Made by a program: the position numbers and the translations under genes. Below, piece after piece: positions 1 to 7,887 of a DNA stretch of 47,113 nucleotides. Below the pieces are notes generated by a model that was not told the origin of the DNA, did no database searches, and saw only the letters and a list, made by a program, of their open reading frames with translations. Source of the DNA: Candidatus Sumerlaeota bacterium (GTDB lineage: Bacteria; Sumerlaeota; Sumerlaeia; SLMS01; JAHLLQ01); contig JASGMJ010000030.1 in NCBI GenBank assembly GCA_030156535.1, positions 1 to 47,113 on the forward strand, written 5' to 3'. Every line of letters begins with the position of its first letter. Within the stretch, counting starts at the first letter, position 1.

Positions 1-427
1 GGTACTTGATGCTCAGAGGAAACGAAACCGCCGGATGCCGCAGAGCTTGTCCGGTGGTGTGAGAGGGAGGACGGGGCAACCCGTCCCCCTACTCGATTCT
101 TTTAGTTCTCGGTTCACGGTTTTCAGCTTGGAGCCCGGCGGGCTTCGGCGCCTGCGAGCAAGAGACCGCGCCCTGATCGCACCACCTTCGGGGTGCGGGT
201 TGAGACGCTGCGCCTCCCCAGGGCGGCGCGCCTTGCGGCGCTTGCCCTGGGCTTTGTGATCCTGCCTCTTCGAGGCAGTACCGAACTCCTTCGACAATCA
301 CCCGTGTTTCCCATGGGGCCTCTCCGAGGCGTACCTCCGGCTCTGGGAGGCTGCCCCGGGCGGATCGTTTCCGTGCCTGAAACCGTGATTACCCCACGAG
401 ACGAAGGGGACGCCCGGGCCACGCCGG
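1..427. other. Non-coding, hairpin-rich left edge
   Basis: I see no convincing gene here. Open frames exist on both strands but none has a ribosome-binding site or a recognisable product. The stretch holds several short inverted repeats, including GACGGG/CCCGTC near 70-90, TGCCTC/GAGGCA at 263-277 and GCCTC/GAGGC at 318-330. The last two are each followed by GTACC, so they look like two copies of one small hairpin. It could be terminators, a structured RNA or repeat debris; I cannot say which. Confidence 0.4.
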
Positions 428-475
428 GTTAACGAAACCGCCCCGGCGGGGCCAGGAGACCGGTCGCCGGGGCGG
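428..475 (-). terminator. Probable intrinsic terminator of the ATP sulfurylase/APS kinase gene
   Basis: An 11-bp perfect GC stem (438-448 pairing with 465-475) starts about 42 nt after the stop codon of the minus-strand gene. On the minus strand it is followed by TTTCGTT, a weak U-tract. The stem is seen directly; its role as terminator is inferred. Confidence 0.5.
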
Positions 476-517
476 GGTGGGGGATTGCGGAGGCTGGGCC
501 GGGAAGAGCGCCCCGGG

Positions 518-2386
518 TTACTTGGCGGCCGGGATGATGCCGCGCCGTTCAAGCTCGATCACGATCTGGCCGATGCACGAGTCGATGTCGTCGTGCGACG
601 TGTTGATGTGGATTTCCGGTTTCACGGGCGCTTCATAGGGAGCGTCGATGCCCGTGAATCCCTTGATCTCGCCGGCGCGGGCTTTCTTGTACAGGCCCTT
701 GGGGTCGCGTTCCTCGCAGGTGGAGAGGTCGGCATCGACGAAGACCTCGATGAAGCTCTCGGGCTGGAGTTCGCGTGCGATCTGGCGGTCGGCGATGTAG
801 GGGCTGATGAAGGCGGTGAGGTTGAGGACGGCGCCGTCGCTGAAGAGCTTGGCGACTTCGCCGATGCGGCGGATGTTCTCGACGCGAGCCTCGGGCGAAA
901 AGCCCAGGTCCTTGTTCAGCCCGTGGCGGATGTTGTCGCCGTCGAGGACGTAGGTGCGGATGCCGCGCTCGTGCAGGACGGCCGCGACGCCGTTGGCGAT
1001 GGTGGACTTGCCCGAGCCCGACAGGCCCGTGAACCAGAGCGTGGCGCCCTTGTGCCCGTTGAGCTTCTCGCGGTCGGCGCGGGTGACGCTCGTCTGGTGC
1101 CAGTGGATGTGGCGTTCCTGCGCCTGCTTGCGGCGATAGGCCTCGATGAGGATGGCGCTGGTTTCGGGGCGGATGATGCGGGGATCGGGGGTCTGCCCGG
1201 CGACGAGCTGCTCGCGCAGGATGCGTCCGGCCACGGAAACGGGCTTCCATCCCTTGGGGGCGTACTCCTCGATGAGGCCGCAGCGTCCGAGTTCCTCGTA
1301 GTAGGCGGCGAAGCCGACGTTGACGGTCTTGATTTCCAAACGCCCGTTCAGTTTCGTGAAGATTTCCTGTGCGTCGAAGTCGCCCCAGATGTTGGTGCCG
1401 TCGGCGAAGGGAGCGTCGGCGTGCTTGCGGCCGATAATGATGTGGGAGAAGCCGTAGTTCTGGCGATAGACGGCGTGCATGATGGCTTCGCGGGGGCCGC
1501 CGTAGAACATCTTGATGTCGAGGGCGAAGAGGTCGAACACGTCGTTGATGTCGTAGCCCGCCTTGGCCCAGACCTCGGGCTGGCTGTCGCCCTTGCCGAG
1601 CAGGCGGTTGGCCTTGAGATTCTCGTAGGCCTGCATGCGGACCCACGCGGGGACGTCGTCGCTTTTGGTCTCGCCGACGAGGGGGTTGAGCACGACGCCG
1701 GCCTTGAGGCCCTGCGCGGTCAGGCGCTCGCAGGCGACGACCATGGCGTATTCGTGGGCGCGGTGGAGCGGATTGCGCGTCTGGAAGGCGATGGCGGCGT
1801 CCCAGCCCTTGGCGGCGAGCTTCTCGCGCGTCTGGCGCGGCGAGAAGACGTACTTGCCGACGGCGTCTTGGGCCTGCTCCCAGGGGAAGACGTGGATCGT
1901 GCCGCCCACCAGGGCCGTGCGGGGATCGTCGTTGGCAATGCGGGCACCCGGGTGGTCCTGACGCTCGGTGCCGTAAACCTTGGTGTTGTACTCTTTCTTG
2001 TCCCAGTCGAAGACGTCCTCGACGTCGAGGACGGCGACGGGGGTGCCCGCCTCGTCGACGAGCAGGGCGGGGGCGCCAGGCTTGAGCGCCTTCTTCTCGT
2101 CATCGGTCACGGGAAGGGAGAGCGGAATCCCCCAGGCCCAGGAGTCGCCGTTGGCCTCGATGCGGGCCTCGTCGAGCACGAGCTGGTAGACCTTCTTCGT
2201 CATCGGCCCGGCAAGCGGGGTGAGGGCGCCGTCGCCAAAGCGGCGGACGGTGGAAAGGTCGGCGTTGGTGACGACGACTTTGGGGGCGCTGGCGGCCTTC
2301 TTCAGCAGTTCAGCGGCCTTCTCGGCGGAAACAAGGCGCTCGGCGAGGGCAGAGGCGCCGCCGTGGGGGGGCAGGGGCAGTGTCAT
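518..2386 (-). CDS. sat-cysC: Bifunctional sulfate adenylyltransferase / adenylylsulfate kinase
   Basis: This 622-aa cytoplasmic enzyme should convert sulfate and ATP to APS and then phosphorylate APS to PAPS. The N-terminal ~400 residues are the ATP sulfurylase, with QTRNPLHRAHEY at 202-213 (the HXXH-type nucleotide-binding motif) and IIGRKHAD at 317-324. The C-terminal ~190 residues are the APS kinase, with the P-loop GLSGSGKST at 454-462 and DGDNIRHGL following it. The order sulfurylase then kinase and the length fit known fused enzymes. The ATG is preceded by GGGAG about 10 nt upstream. It is monocistronic, divergent from the secreted protein at 2770, with a hairpin terminator downstream. 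No cysH or sulfite reductase gene is nearby, so whether PAPS serves assimilation or sulfation cannot be told. Confidence 0.96.
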   Translation of the reverse strand: MTLPLPPHGGASALAERLVSAEKAAELLKKAASAPKVVVTNADLSTVRRFGDGALTPLAGPMTKKVYQLVLDEARIEANGDSWAWGIPLSLPVTDDEKKALKPGAPALLVDEAGTPVAVLDVEDVFDWDKKEYNTKVYGTERQDHPGARIANDDPRTALVGGTIHVFPWEQAQDAVGKYVFSPRQTREKLAAKGWDAAIAFQTRNPLHRAHEYAMVVACERLTAQGLKAGVVLNPLVGETKSDDVPAWVRMQAYENLKANRLLGKGDSQPEVWAKAGYDINDVFDLFALDIKMFYGGPREAIMHAVYRQNYGFSHIIIGRKHADAPFADGTNIWGDFDAQEIFTKLNGRLEIKTVNVGFAAYYEELGRCGLIEEYAPKGWKPVSVAGRILREQLVAGQTPDPRIIRPETSAILIEAYRRKQAQERHIHWHQTSVTRADREKLNGHKGATLWFTGLSGSGKSTIANGVAAVLHERGIRTYVLDGDNIRHGLNKDLGFSPEARVENIRRIGEVAKLFSDGAVLNLTAFISPYIADRQIARELQPESFIEVFVDADLSTCEERDPKGLYKKARAGEIKGFTGIDAPYEAPVKPEIHINTSHDDIDSCIGQIVIELERRGIIPAAK

Positions 2387-2769
2387 TGATTCAATCTCCC
2401 GGTCGATGGTTGAGCGTTCAAGGTTGCTCCCCTCGCAAGGGGCCGGGGGATACGGGAGCAGCGGCCTCCGGGCAAGGGGAGTGTCCGCATCGGGGTGTCA
2501 TAGGGGGGCAGTTCCCCGTTGGCCGTTCCCGATTGGCCGTTCCCAGCTCCGATGGCTGCGGGTTGCGATCAGGAGAGTGTGTCTCTTCCGTTTTGTTGAT
2601 CTTGGGAATATCCGGGTGCCATGGGGAGCGATGTCCCCCGTCACAAATCCGAGGCCGCTGGTGGTAAAGGCTTGACGGGCGGGACGTGTGATGGCAAAAG
2701 GCGAGTTACTAATGGCGGTTAGTAATTAATCAGAGCCGTCTATCACCTGTGAACAAGGAGAATTCAACG
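2387..2769. promoter_or_regulatory. Divergent intergenic region with short repeats
   Basis: This 383-bp gap separates two divergent genes and must hold both promoters, but I cannot assign clear -35/-10 boxes. It contains a direct repeat TTGGCCGTTCCC at 2519-2530 and 2533-2544. It also contains a perfect 7-bp inverted repeat TTACTAA/TTAGTAA at 2706-2725, about 45 bp before the start codon at 2770, which could be an operator. AAGGAG at 2755-2760 is the ribosome-binding site for the ATG at 2770. Confidence 0.35.
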
Positions 2770-3807
2770 ATGAAGAAATTGGCAGTACTTGGTTTGCTGG
2801 CTGCGATGGCTCCGGCCTTTGGCCCTGCACAGACAATGGTCAAGAATTGGGAAGAAGTCTGTGGCGTCACTTCTTCCAGCGACGACGTGCGCAACATGGC
2901 CGTCAGCGCTTCCACGAACACTCTTGTGACGGTGAATCGCTTGGCCACGGGCTCGAACGACCTCCTGCTGTTCAACACGGCAGACGGCACCCCCGCGACA
3001 CCGGCGGCCCTCGACCAGACGGGCATCCCGACAGGCACCTACTCGCTTGTTAACGTTGCCGTCAGCGACGATGGCGCCATCTTCGCCTGCAACCTGGCGC
3101 ACGCCGACCCCATGCTGCTCACGGTGTACTACTGGGCCGATGCCTCGGCTGCTCCGGTTGCGATCTACACGGCACCCGCATGGCTCGGCTACCGCATGGG
3201 CGACGCGATGGACGTTCGTGGCAGCGTCAGCGACAACAGCGTTAAGGTCATCGTCTCCGGCAACAACGCCGCGTCGCAGCCGCTTGTTCTGACCACCGCC
3301 GACAATGGCGCCAACTGGACACCGGCCACGCTCGCGAATACCGTGCAGGCACAGGACATCCACCTGAATGCTGATGGCACGTTCTACAAGACGTTCTACT
3401 CGAGCAGCACGGTCCCCACGCTGATGAACGCCGACGGCTCGGCCACCGCCACGACCGTTCCGTACGTGACGACCTCCACCCCGGCTCCGGCCGCTTATGG
3501 CGCCTTTGCCGCCAACGACGCCCAGGACACCTTCTTCGGCGTTGGTATCCGCAACGAAGCCGCGATCTTCGTCAGCGACGCGGCGGGCAATCTGATCGCC
3601 CAGTCGCCCAGCGACGACCTGATCGACGTTGACGGTACGGGTGCCGGAAACTTCACCGGTCTGGCCAACGGCTCGTGCGCGATCGAAATCATTCCGGTTG
3701 CCGAGGACTACGAGATCTACGCTCTCTCCGAGCGCAACGGCGTTGCCAAGTACACGCTCGACAACCCCAGCGCCAGCGTCACCGACTGGCAGTTGATGGG
3801 CCGCTAA
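2770..3807 (+). CDS. Secreted protein of unknown function, propeller-like
   Basis: This 345-aa protein has a signal peptide, starting MKKLAVLGLLAAMAPAFGPAQT, with likely cleavage near residue 20, so it is exported. I chose the ATG at 2770 over an in-frame GTG at 2749 because AAGGAG lies 9 nt before it and it gives a canonical signal peptide. The mature part is rich in Thr, Ala, Asp and Ser. It has recurring segments such as VAVSDDGAIFACNL and DGTFYKTFYSS, suggesting a beta-propeller, but I do not recognise the family. It ends ...TDWQLMGR, which resembles the end of the second secreted protein (10213-10854). It is monocistronic with a strong terminator downstream. No catalytic motif is visible. 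Confidence 0.85.
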   Translation: MKKLAVLGLLAAMAPAFGPAQTMVKNWEEVCGVTSSSDDVRNMAVSASTNTLVTVNRLATGSNDLLLFNTADGTPATPAALDQTGIPTGTYSLVNVAVSDDGAIFACNLAHADPMLLTVYYWADASAAPVAIYTAPAWLGYRMGDAMDVRGSVSDNSVKVIVSGNNAASQPLVLTTADNGANWTPATLANTVQAQDIHLNADGTFYKTFYSSSTVPTLMNADGSATATTVPYVTTSTPAPAAYGAFAANDAQDTFFGVGIRNEAAIFVSDAAGNLIAQSPSDDLIDVDGTGAGNFTGLANGSCAIEIIPVAEDYEIYALSERNGVAKYTLDNPSASVTDWQLMGR

Positions 3808-3839
3808 TCAGCCCGCAACTCCAGCACCACGTTCTCTCT

Positions 3840-3876
3840 CCTGCCGCCGGGTTCGCCTGGCGGCAGGTCTGTTTTT
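3840..3876 (+). terminator. Intrinsic terminator
   Basis: A 12-bp stem (one G-U pair) with a TTCG tetraloop, 3840-3851 pairing with 3856-3867, is followed by TCTGTTTTT. It lies 32 nt after the stop codon at 3807. This is a textbook rho-independent terminator for the secreted-protein gene. Confidence 0.85.
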
Positions 3877-3908
3877 ACGGTGCGGAGAAGGCCGGTCTGC
3901 CTGCCGGG

Positions 3909-6176
3909 TCAGCGGATGGTGGGGAATTGCAGAGCGCAGAGTGCCTCCCATTCCTGCTCCGTCAAATCCAGCCACCGGCGCTCATGGCTGGTGACAATGA
4001 TCTGCCCGAGCAGCGCAAGTGCGTCCTTGTTCTCGGGGCACGTTGCGAGGGCCTCGATGGCGAGCCGGGCGGCGGGCTCCAGGTTGCCGAGCTGGTAGGC
4101 GTAGAAGGCCATTTGCAGTTTGGCGGTGCACTCATTGCTGTCGTTTGCGGCAAGCACGATGGCACGGGAGGGGGTTTCAAAGGGACCTTCTTCCGCCTGT
4201 GGATGGGCGTGGGCCAGACGGGCTGCTTCGGGCAGATCGCCGGTGCGGCAGGCAAGCCAGTACCGCGTTGCGCCCGCAGTCGCTTCATCAAGTCCGGCAG
4301 CCTCCGCGCGCTCGATCCACTCCAGGGCCAGTGCCCGGTTTCCTTCGACTCCCGCGGCGCGTGCCAGCTCCAGACTCGCCTGCGCCGGATTGCGGTCAAG
4401 CAGGCGCATGGCTTGAAGGCGCTTGCCGGCAAGCGTCTCTTGTGCCGCAAGGCGCTCGTCGCCGGGGGAGAGCTGGGAGGCGCGCCGCAGGAGGCGATAG
4501 GCGCCCAAGTCGTCCCCCTCCATGGCCAGTATGCCGGATTCGTACTCGAGCAGCAGGGCCAACTCCGCGCCCTTGGACTCTGCCTTGCGCTCCTCAAGCC
4601 ACTGCGCACGCGCGGCAGGATCGCCGAGCCCGTTGAGCGCGGCCCGCACCTGTGGGGTGGGGAGCGGTTCGTTGGCGAGCCACGTGCGAATCGTTTCCTC
4701 GCTCAGATCGTAGATAATGCCCGCCCCTCCGACGCGTCCGGCCGGGTGTTGATTGCGCAGTAGGGCCAGTGGCCCCGCCGGTGAAGCATGCCCGTTGAGC
4801 GTGTTGATTCGAACGATCCCACGTCCTGGTCTGATTTCCTGGGGGCTGAGGAGGTGCGCCTCGGGGTTCTCGGAAAGCCACCGGGAGATGGCGTCGTTGC
4901 CCTGTCCCCAGTCGGCGTTCGAGTCCGTCAGCCACATGTGCCCCTTGCCCGTTGCCGCGAGGCTGGCAAACGAGAGCGGATACGGCAGAAAGACGGCCAC
5001 GCGCATCAACGCCAGGACGAGCAGCGTTGCGCCCAGCAGACGCGCCCGTGACAGCGTTGCTCCACGCGCAAACAGCCCGAATCCCAGCGCCATGAAGGGG
5101 AGCATCGGCAGCAGGTGGCGGGCACCGATTTGCGTGCGATTCATCCCCACGGCCAGCAGAAACAACCCGGGAACAACCAGAGCAGGCAGGGCGCGCAGAT
5201 TGCAGCGCCGTCCGGCCGCCAGCACAGCCAGCAGGTACCCGCCAGTCAGAAAGAGCGGTTCCTTCAGAGCCAGGACCACCGGGTAGTACCACCACACGCC
5301 ACCGGCTGGGAGTGCCCGAATCAGAAAGCTTTCGTTGCCCGCCTGCGAGTATTGCCATTTCTCCCAGGTGGCTTCCACAAGCCCCCCGGGCAGAAGACGC
5401 AGAGGCTGGAAGAGGAGCGAACCGTCAAATGGCAGCGGGTCGCCAATGCCACGGAAGAGATAAGCCGCGCTTGGAACAAGCCACGCCGCCAGAAGGAAGA
5501 GTACCACGGCAGCCAGCATCCGCAACGGCCGGCGCACCGATAGCGCCAGCAGGCGCCGCGCATACCTTCTTCCGCCACGATACACAAGACTGCTGGCGGG
5601 GAGAAGCACAGCCAGCGGAATCAAAAGAATCCCGGTCAGTTTGATCGCCAGCGCCACTCCGAGCAGCGCACCCGCCTCCGCCGCCCTCACCAGGGTGGGA
5701 CGTCGCCAGAGGCGCCACCACACCCAGAGAAACGCCCAGGCGCTCAACGCCATCGGTGCGTCGATCGTGGCCAGGCTGCCGTGCGCCAACAAAGTCGGCG
5801 AAACCGCCAGGGCACCCGCCGCAAGGCGTCCGCCCGCACGTCCGCAACACCACGCCCCCGCCGTTCCCACCCAGAGCACGAGCACCCCGCTGGCCAGCAC
5901 GTTCATCAGGCGGGCGGCCAGCAGCCCGGTGCCCGCAAAGGGAGCCAGGGGCCACCCTCCCAGCCAAACCGGCAGTGCCACCCACAACTGCCCAAGCGGA
6001 GGATTCGCCACTCCGCCCGAGAAGACACCCGTTTTCAGATACCAATAGCCTGCCGTAATGTGCGCGGCGAACTCGTCATTCACCGATCCGTTGCTGGCCG
6101 CGCACCAGAGCGAGAGCCCACCGTGCAGGAGGGCGAGAGCCGCGACCCACGGATCAATCCGGCAGCGGGGCTTCAC
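3909..6176 (-). CDS. GT-C type membrane glycosyltransferase-like protein with TPR-like tail
   Basis: This 755-aa multispanning protein resembles the PMT/ArnT (GT39/GT83) superfamily, which transfers sugars from lipid carriers on the outer face of the cytoplasmic membrane. An acidic DE pair in the first loop (NDEFAAHITAGYWYLKTG) sits where this superfamily has its catalytic acidic motif. About ten hydrophobic segments follow. ADWGQGND lies in the periplasmic part. The last ~200 residues are soluble, Ala/Leu/Glu-rich helices of TPR type. The start is a GTG at 6176 overlapping the TGA of the foldase gene by 4 nt, with GGAG just upstream. It is the last gene of a three-gene operon. The exact donor and acceptor are unknown. 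Confidence 0.8.
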   Translation of the reverse strand: MKPRCRIDPWVAALALLHGGLSLWCAASNGSVNDEFAAHITAGYWYLKTGVFSGGVANPPLGQLWVALPVWLGGWPLAPFAGTGLLAARLMNVLASGVLVLWVGTAGAWCCGRAGGRLAAGALAVSPTLLAHGSLATIDAPMALSAWAFLWVWWRLWRRPTLVRAAEAGALLGVALAIKLTGILLIPLAVLLPASSLVYRGGRRYARRLLALSVRRPLRMLAAVVLFLLAAWLVPSAAYLFRGIGDPLPFDGSLLFQPLRLLPGGLVEATWEKWQYSQAGNESFLIRALPAGGVWWYYPVVLALKEPLFLTGGYLLAVLAAGRRCNLRALPALVVPGLFLLAVGMNRTQIGARHLLPMLPFMALGFGLFARGATLSRARLLGATLLVLALMRVAVFLPYPLSFASLAATGKGHMWLTDSNADWGQGNDAISRWLSENPEAHLLSPQEIRPGRGIVRINTLNGHASPAGPLALLRNQHPAGRVGGAGIIYDLSEETIRTWLANEPLPTPQVRAALNGLGDPAARAQWLEERKAESKGAELALLLEYESGILAMEGDDLGAYRLLRRASQLSPGDERLAAQETLAGKRLQAMRLLDRNPAQASLELARAAGVEGNRALALEWIERAEAAGLDEATAGATRYWLACRTGDLPEAARLAHAHPQAEEGPFETPSRAIVLAANDSNECTAKLQMAFYAYQLGNLEPAARLAIEALATCPENKDALALLGQIIVTSHERRWLDLTEQEWEALCALQFPTIR

Positions 6177-7837
6177 GGAATCTCCGCGTAGGCGGCAAGT
6201 GTCTCCTCGACAAGGCGGGCGCGCTCGGCGCGGCTCGTCTGCGAACGCCATGAGCGTTCGACGTCGGCGCGGACTTCCTCGAACGGGGGCACCACGGGAT
6301 CGCGCCGCTCATCGATCCAGGCGATTCCGATTCCGCCGCTGGTGTTGAAGAGCGCCGAGAACGTTCCCGGCTTTGCCGCGAAGATGGCCTCGTCGGCCCT
6401 AAAGCCGTTTGGTCCCGGCTCTGCCCACTCAAGTGGCGTCTGCAACGTGGCCGTCTGCGTCACTGTCTCGCGGGGCTGGCCGTCGACAATATAGCCGCGC
6501 ATGGCTTCGACGATCGCGCGGCGGAAGTCCTCGCGATGAAACTCAATCATCGAGGGAGTCATCGTCTCCCAGCCCGGTGTCTGCCAAGTGTACAAGGTTC
6601 CGTTTACGGCGGGCAAAGTGGCAAAGAGATCCTTGCGCTCCTCATAGTGTGCCCGCAACTCGGCCTCTGTTGGCGTGCGTTCTGTCTGCCAGGTCTTGAC
6701 CATCCGCTCGGCAAGCAGGCGCTCGCGTATCAAACGGTAGACGAGTTTCGCCTTTTCCGTTTCAGGAAGGCCCTTCACCCGGCAGTCCTCCAGCACCTGG
6801 CGTGTGGTCACAAAGCGCGGCAATCCCGCCAGCAGGCGCTCGGCGTCGTCGGTGATCTTCTCGAACTGATGCGTCGCCCAGATCGAGAGCAACACCTCGT
6901 TGGCCGTGTAGCTCTGCCCCGCCACTTCAACAAGGACGGCCTCGCCATCGACCGGCTCGCCGGGCTGTATTCCGTCGTCATGCACCACGGCGGGAAACTC
7001 CGCTTCCACGCGTTCCATTTCGGCCTGCTGCATCGGTGCCAGGCGCTCGCTCATTATTTGCTGCACGATCATCGGGCGCACGGCTTCGAGCGGCTGTGCT
7101 GTCTCGGGCACCAGTTCCTCCAGGCGAACGATTTCATAGCCGAAGGGCGTGCGAATCAGATCGCTCACGTCGCCCGGTTTCATCGTCTCCAGCACGTCGC
7201 CCAACTCGCTCATCAGGCGCTTCAAAGGCAACGGCCCGACCCGGCCCTTGTTTTCCTTCGCCCCTGGGGCGTCGGAGTATTCGGCTGCCACCTTGTCAAA
7301 GCTGACTCCCCGCCGCAGCAGAGCGAGAGCCTTGAGGGCCCGCTCGTCGGCGGCCTCCATCTCGTTGGCTGGTGCGCCCTCACGCAGCAGGATGAAGACG
7401 TGGTCGAATGTTGCGGTTGCCGGCGCGAGATACTCATCGCGATGCGCTTCGTAATAGGCCGCGACTTCCTCTTCCGTTGGCTCGGTGGGGACCGTCAGCA
7501 CATTCTGGAGCCAGTAATCGAGCATCCACTGCGTCTGATAGAAGTCGACGTCGGCCTGCAGATGACGGTTGTCTTCCGGGTCCGCGTCGGGGCGGTAGCG
7601 GGCAGACAGAACGCGGTTCAGATAGATCTCCTCGCGGACGACCTCATCGGGATCGACTTCTGTGGCGTAGGCAATTTTGCGAAGGGGCGAGACCTTGTAG
7701 AGTTCCTGGAAGACGCGCACCTCATCGTCGCCCGGGCGGGCAACGGCAGAGTCCGCAAACGCCGGCCCCAGTCCGAATGCCAGACCGAATGCCAGCGTGA
7801 TGACCGAAAGGATGAGTCTCGGATGGGCCGACTGCAT
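6173..7837 (-). CDS. PpiC/SurA-type peptidyl-prolyl isomerase, exported
   Basis: This 554-aa protein should be a periplasmic foldase. The start MQSAHPRLIL at 7837 has GGGAGA 7 nt upstream and gives a signal peptide (LILSVITLAFGLAFGLGPAFA). Residues from about 115 to 230 form a parvulin domain: TATFDHVFILL, then RRGVSFDKVAAEYSDAPGA, then GDVSDLIRTPFGYEIVRL. The C-terminal 250 residues look like a second, degenerate parvulin module. It lies 50 nt after the STT3-like gene and overlaps the following GT-C gene by 4 nt, so all three are probably co-translated. A role in folding glycosylated or exported products of its neighbours is inference. Confidence 0.88.
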   Translation of the reverse strand: MQSAHPRLILSVITLAFGLAFGLGPAFADSAVARPGDDEVRVFQELYKVSPLRKIAYATEVDPDEVVREEIYLNRVLSARYRPDADPEDNRHLQADVDFYQTQWMLDYWLQNVLTVPTEPTEEEVAAYYEAHRDEYLAPATATFDHVFILLREGAPANEMEAADERALKALALLRRGVSFDKVAAEYSDAPGAKENKGRVGPLPLKRLMSELGDVLETMKPGDVSDLIRTPFGYEIVRLEELVPETAQPLEAVRPMIVQQIMSERLAPMQQAEMERVEAEFPAVVHDDGIQPGEPVDGEAVLVEVAGQSYTANEVLLSIWATHQFEKITDDAERLLAGLPRFVTTRQVLEDCRVKGLPETEKAKLVYRLIRERLLAERMVKTWQTERTPTEAELRAHYEERKDLFATLPAVNGTLYTWQTPGWETMTPSMIEFHREDFRRAIVEAMRGYIVDGQPRETVTQTATLQTPLEWAEPGPNGFRADEAIFAAKPGTFSALFNTSGGIGIAWIDERRDPVVPPFEEVRADVERSWRSQTSRAERARLVEETLAAYAEIP

Positions 7838-7887
7838 ATGCTTCTCTCCCGCGTGCATGAAACTGGGGGCAGGGTCTGCCCGGGGCG

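Noticed and set aside
485..2389. A 634-codon plus-strand frame opposite the ATP sulfurylase/APS kinase gene
   Set aside because: It is antisense to a well-conserved enzyme and is explained by high GC content; no motif or ribosome-binding site.
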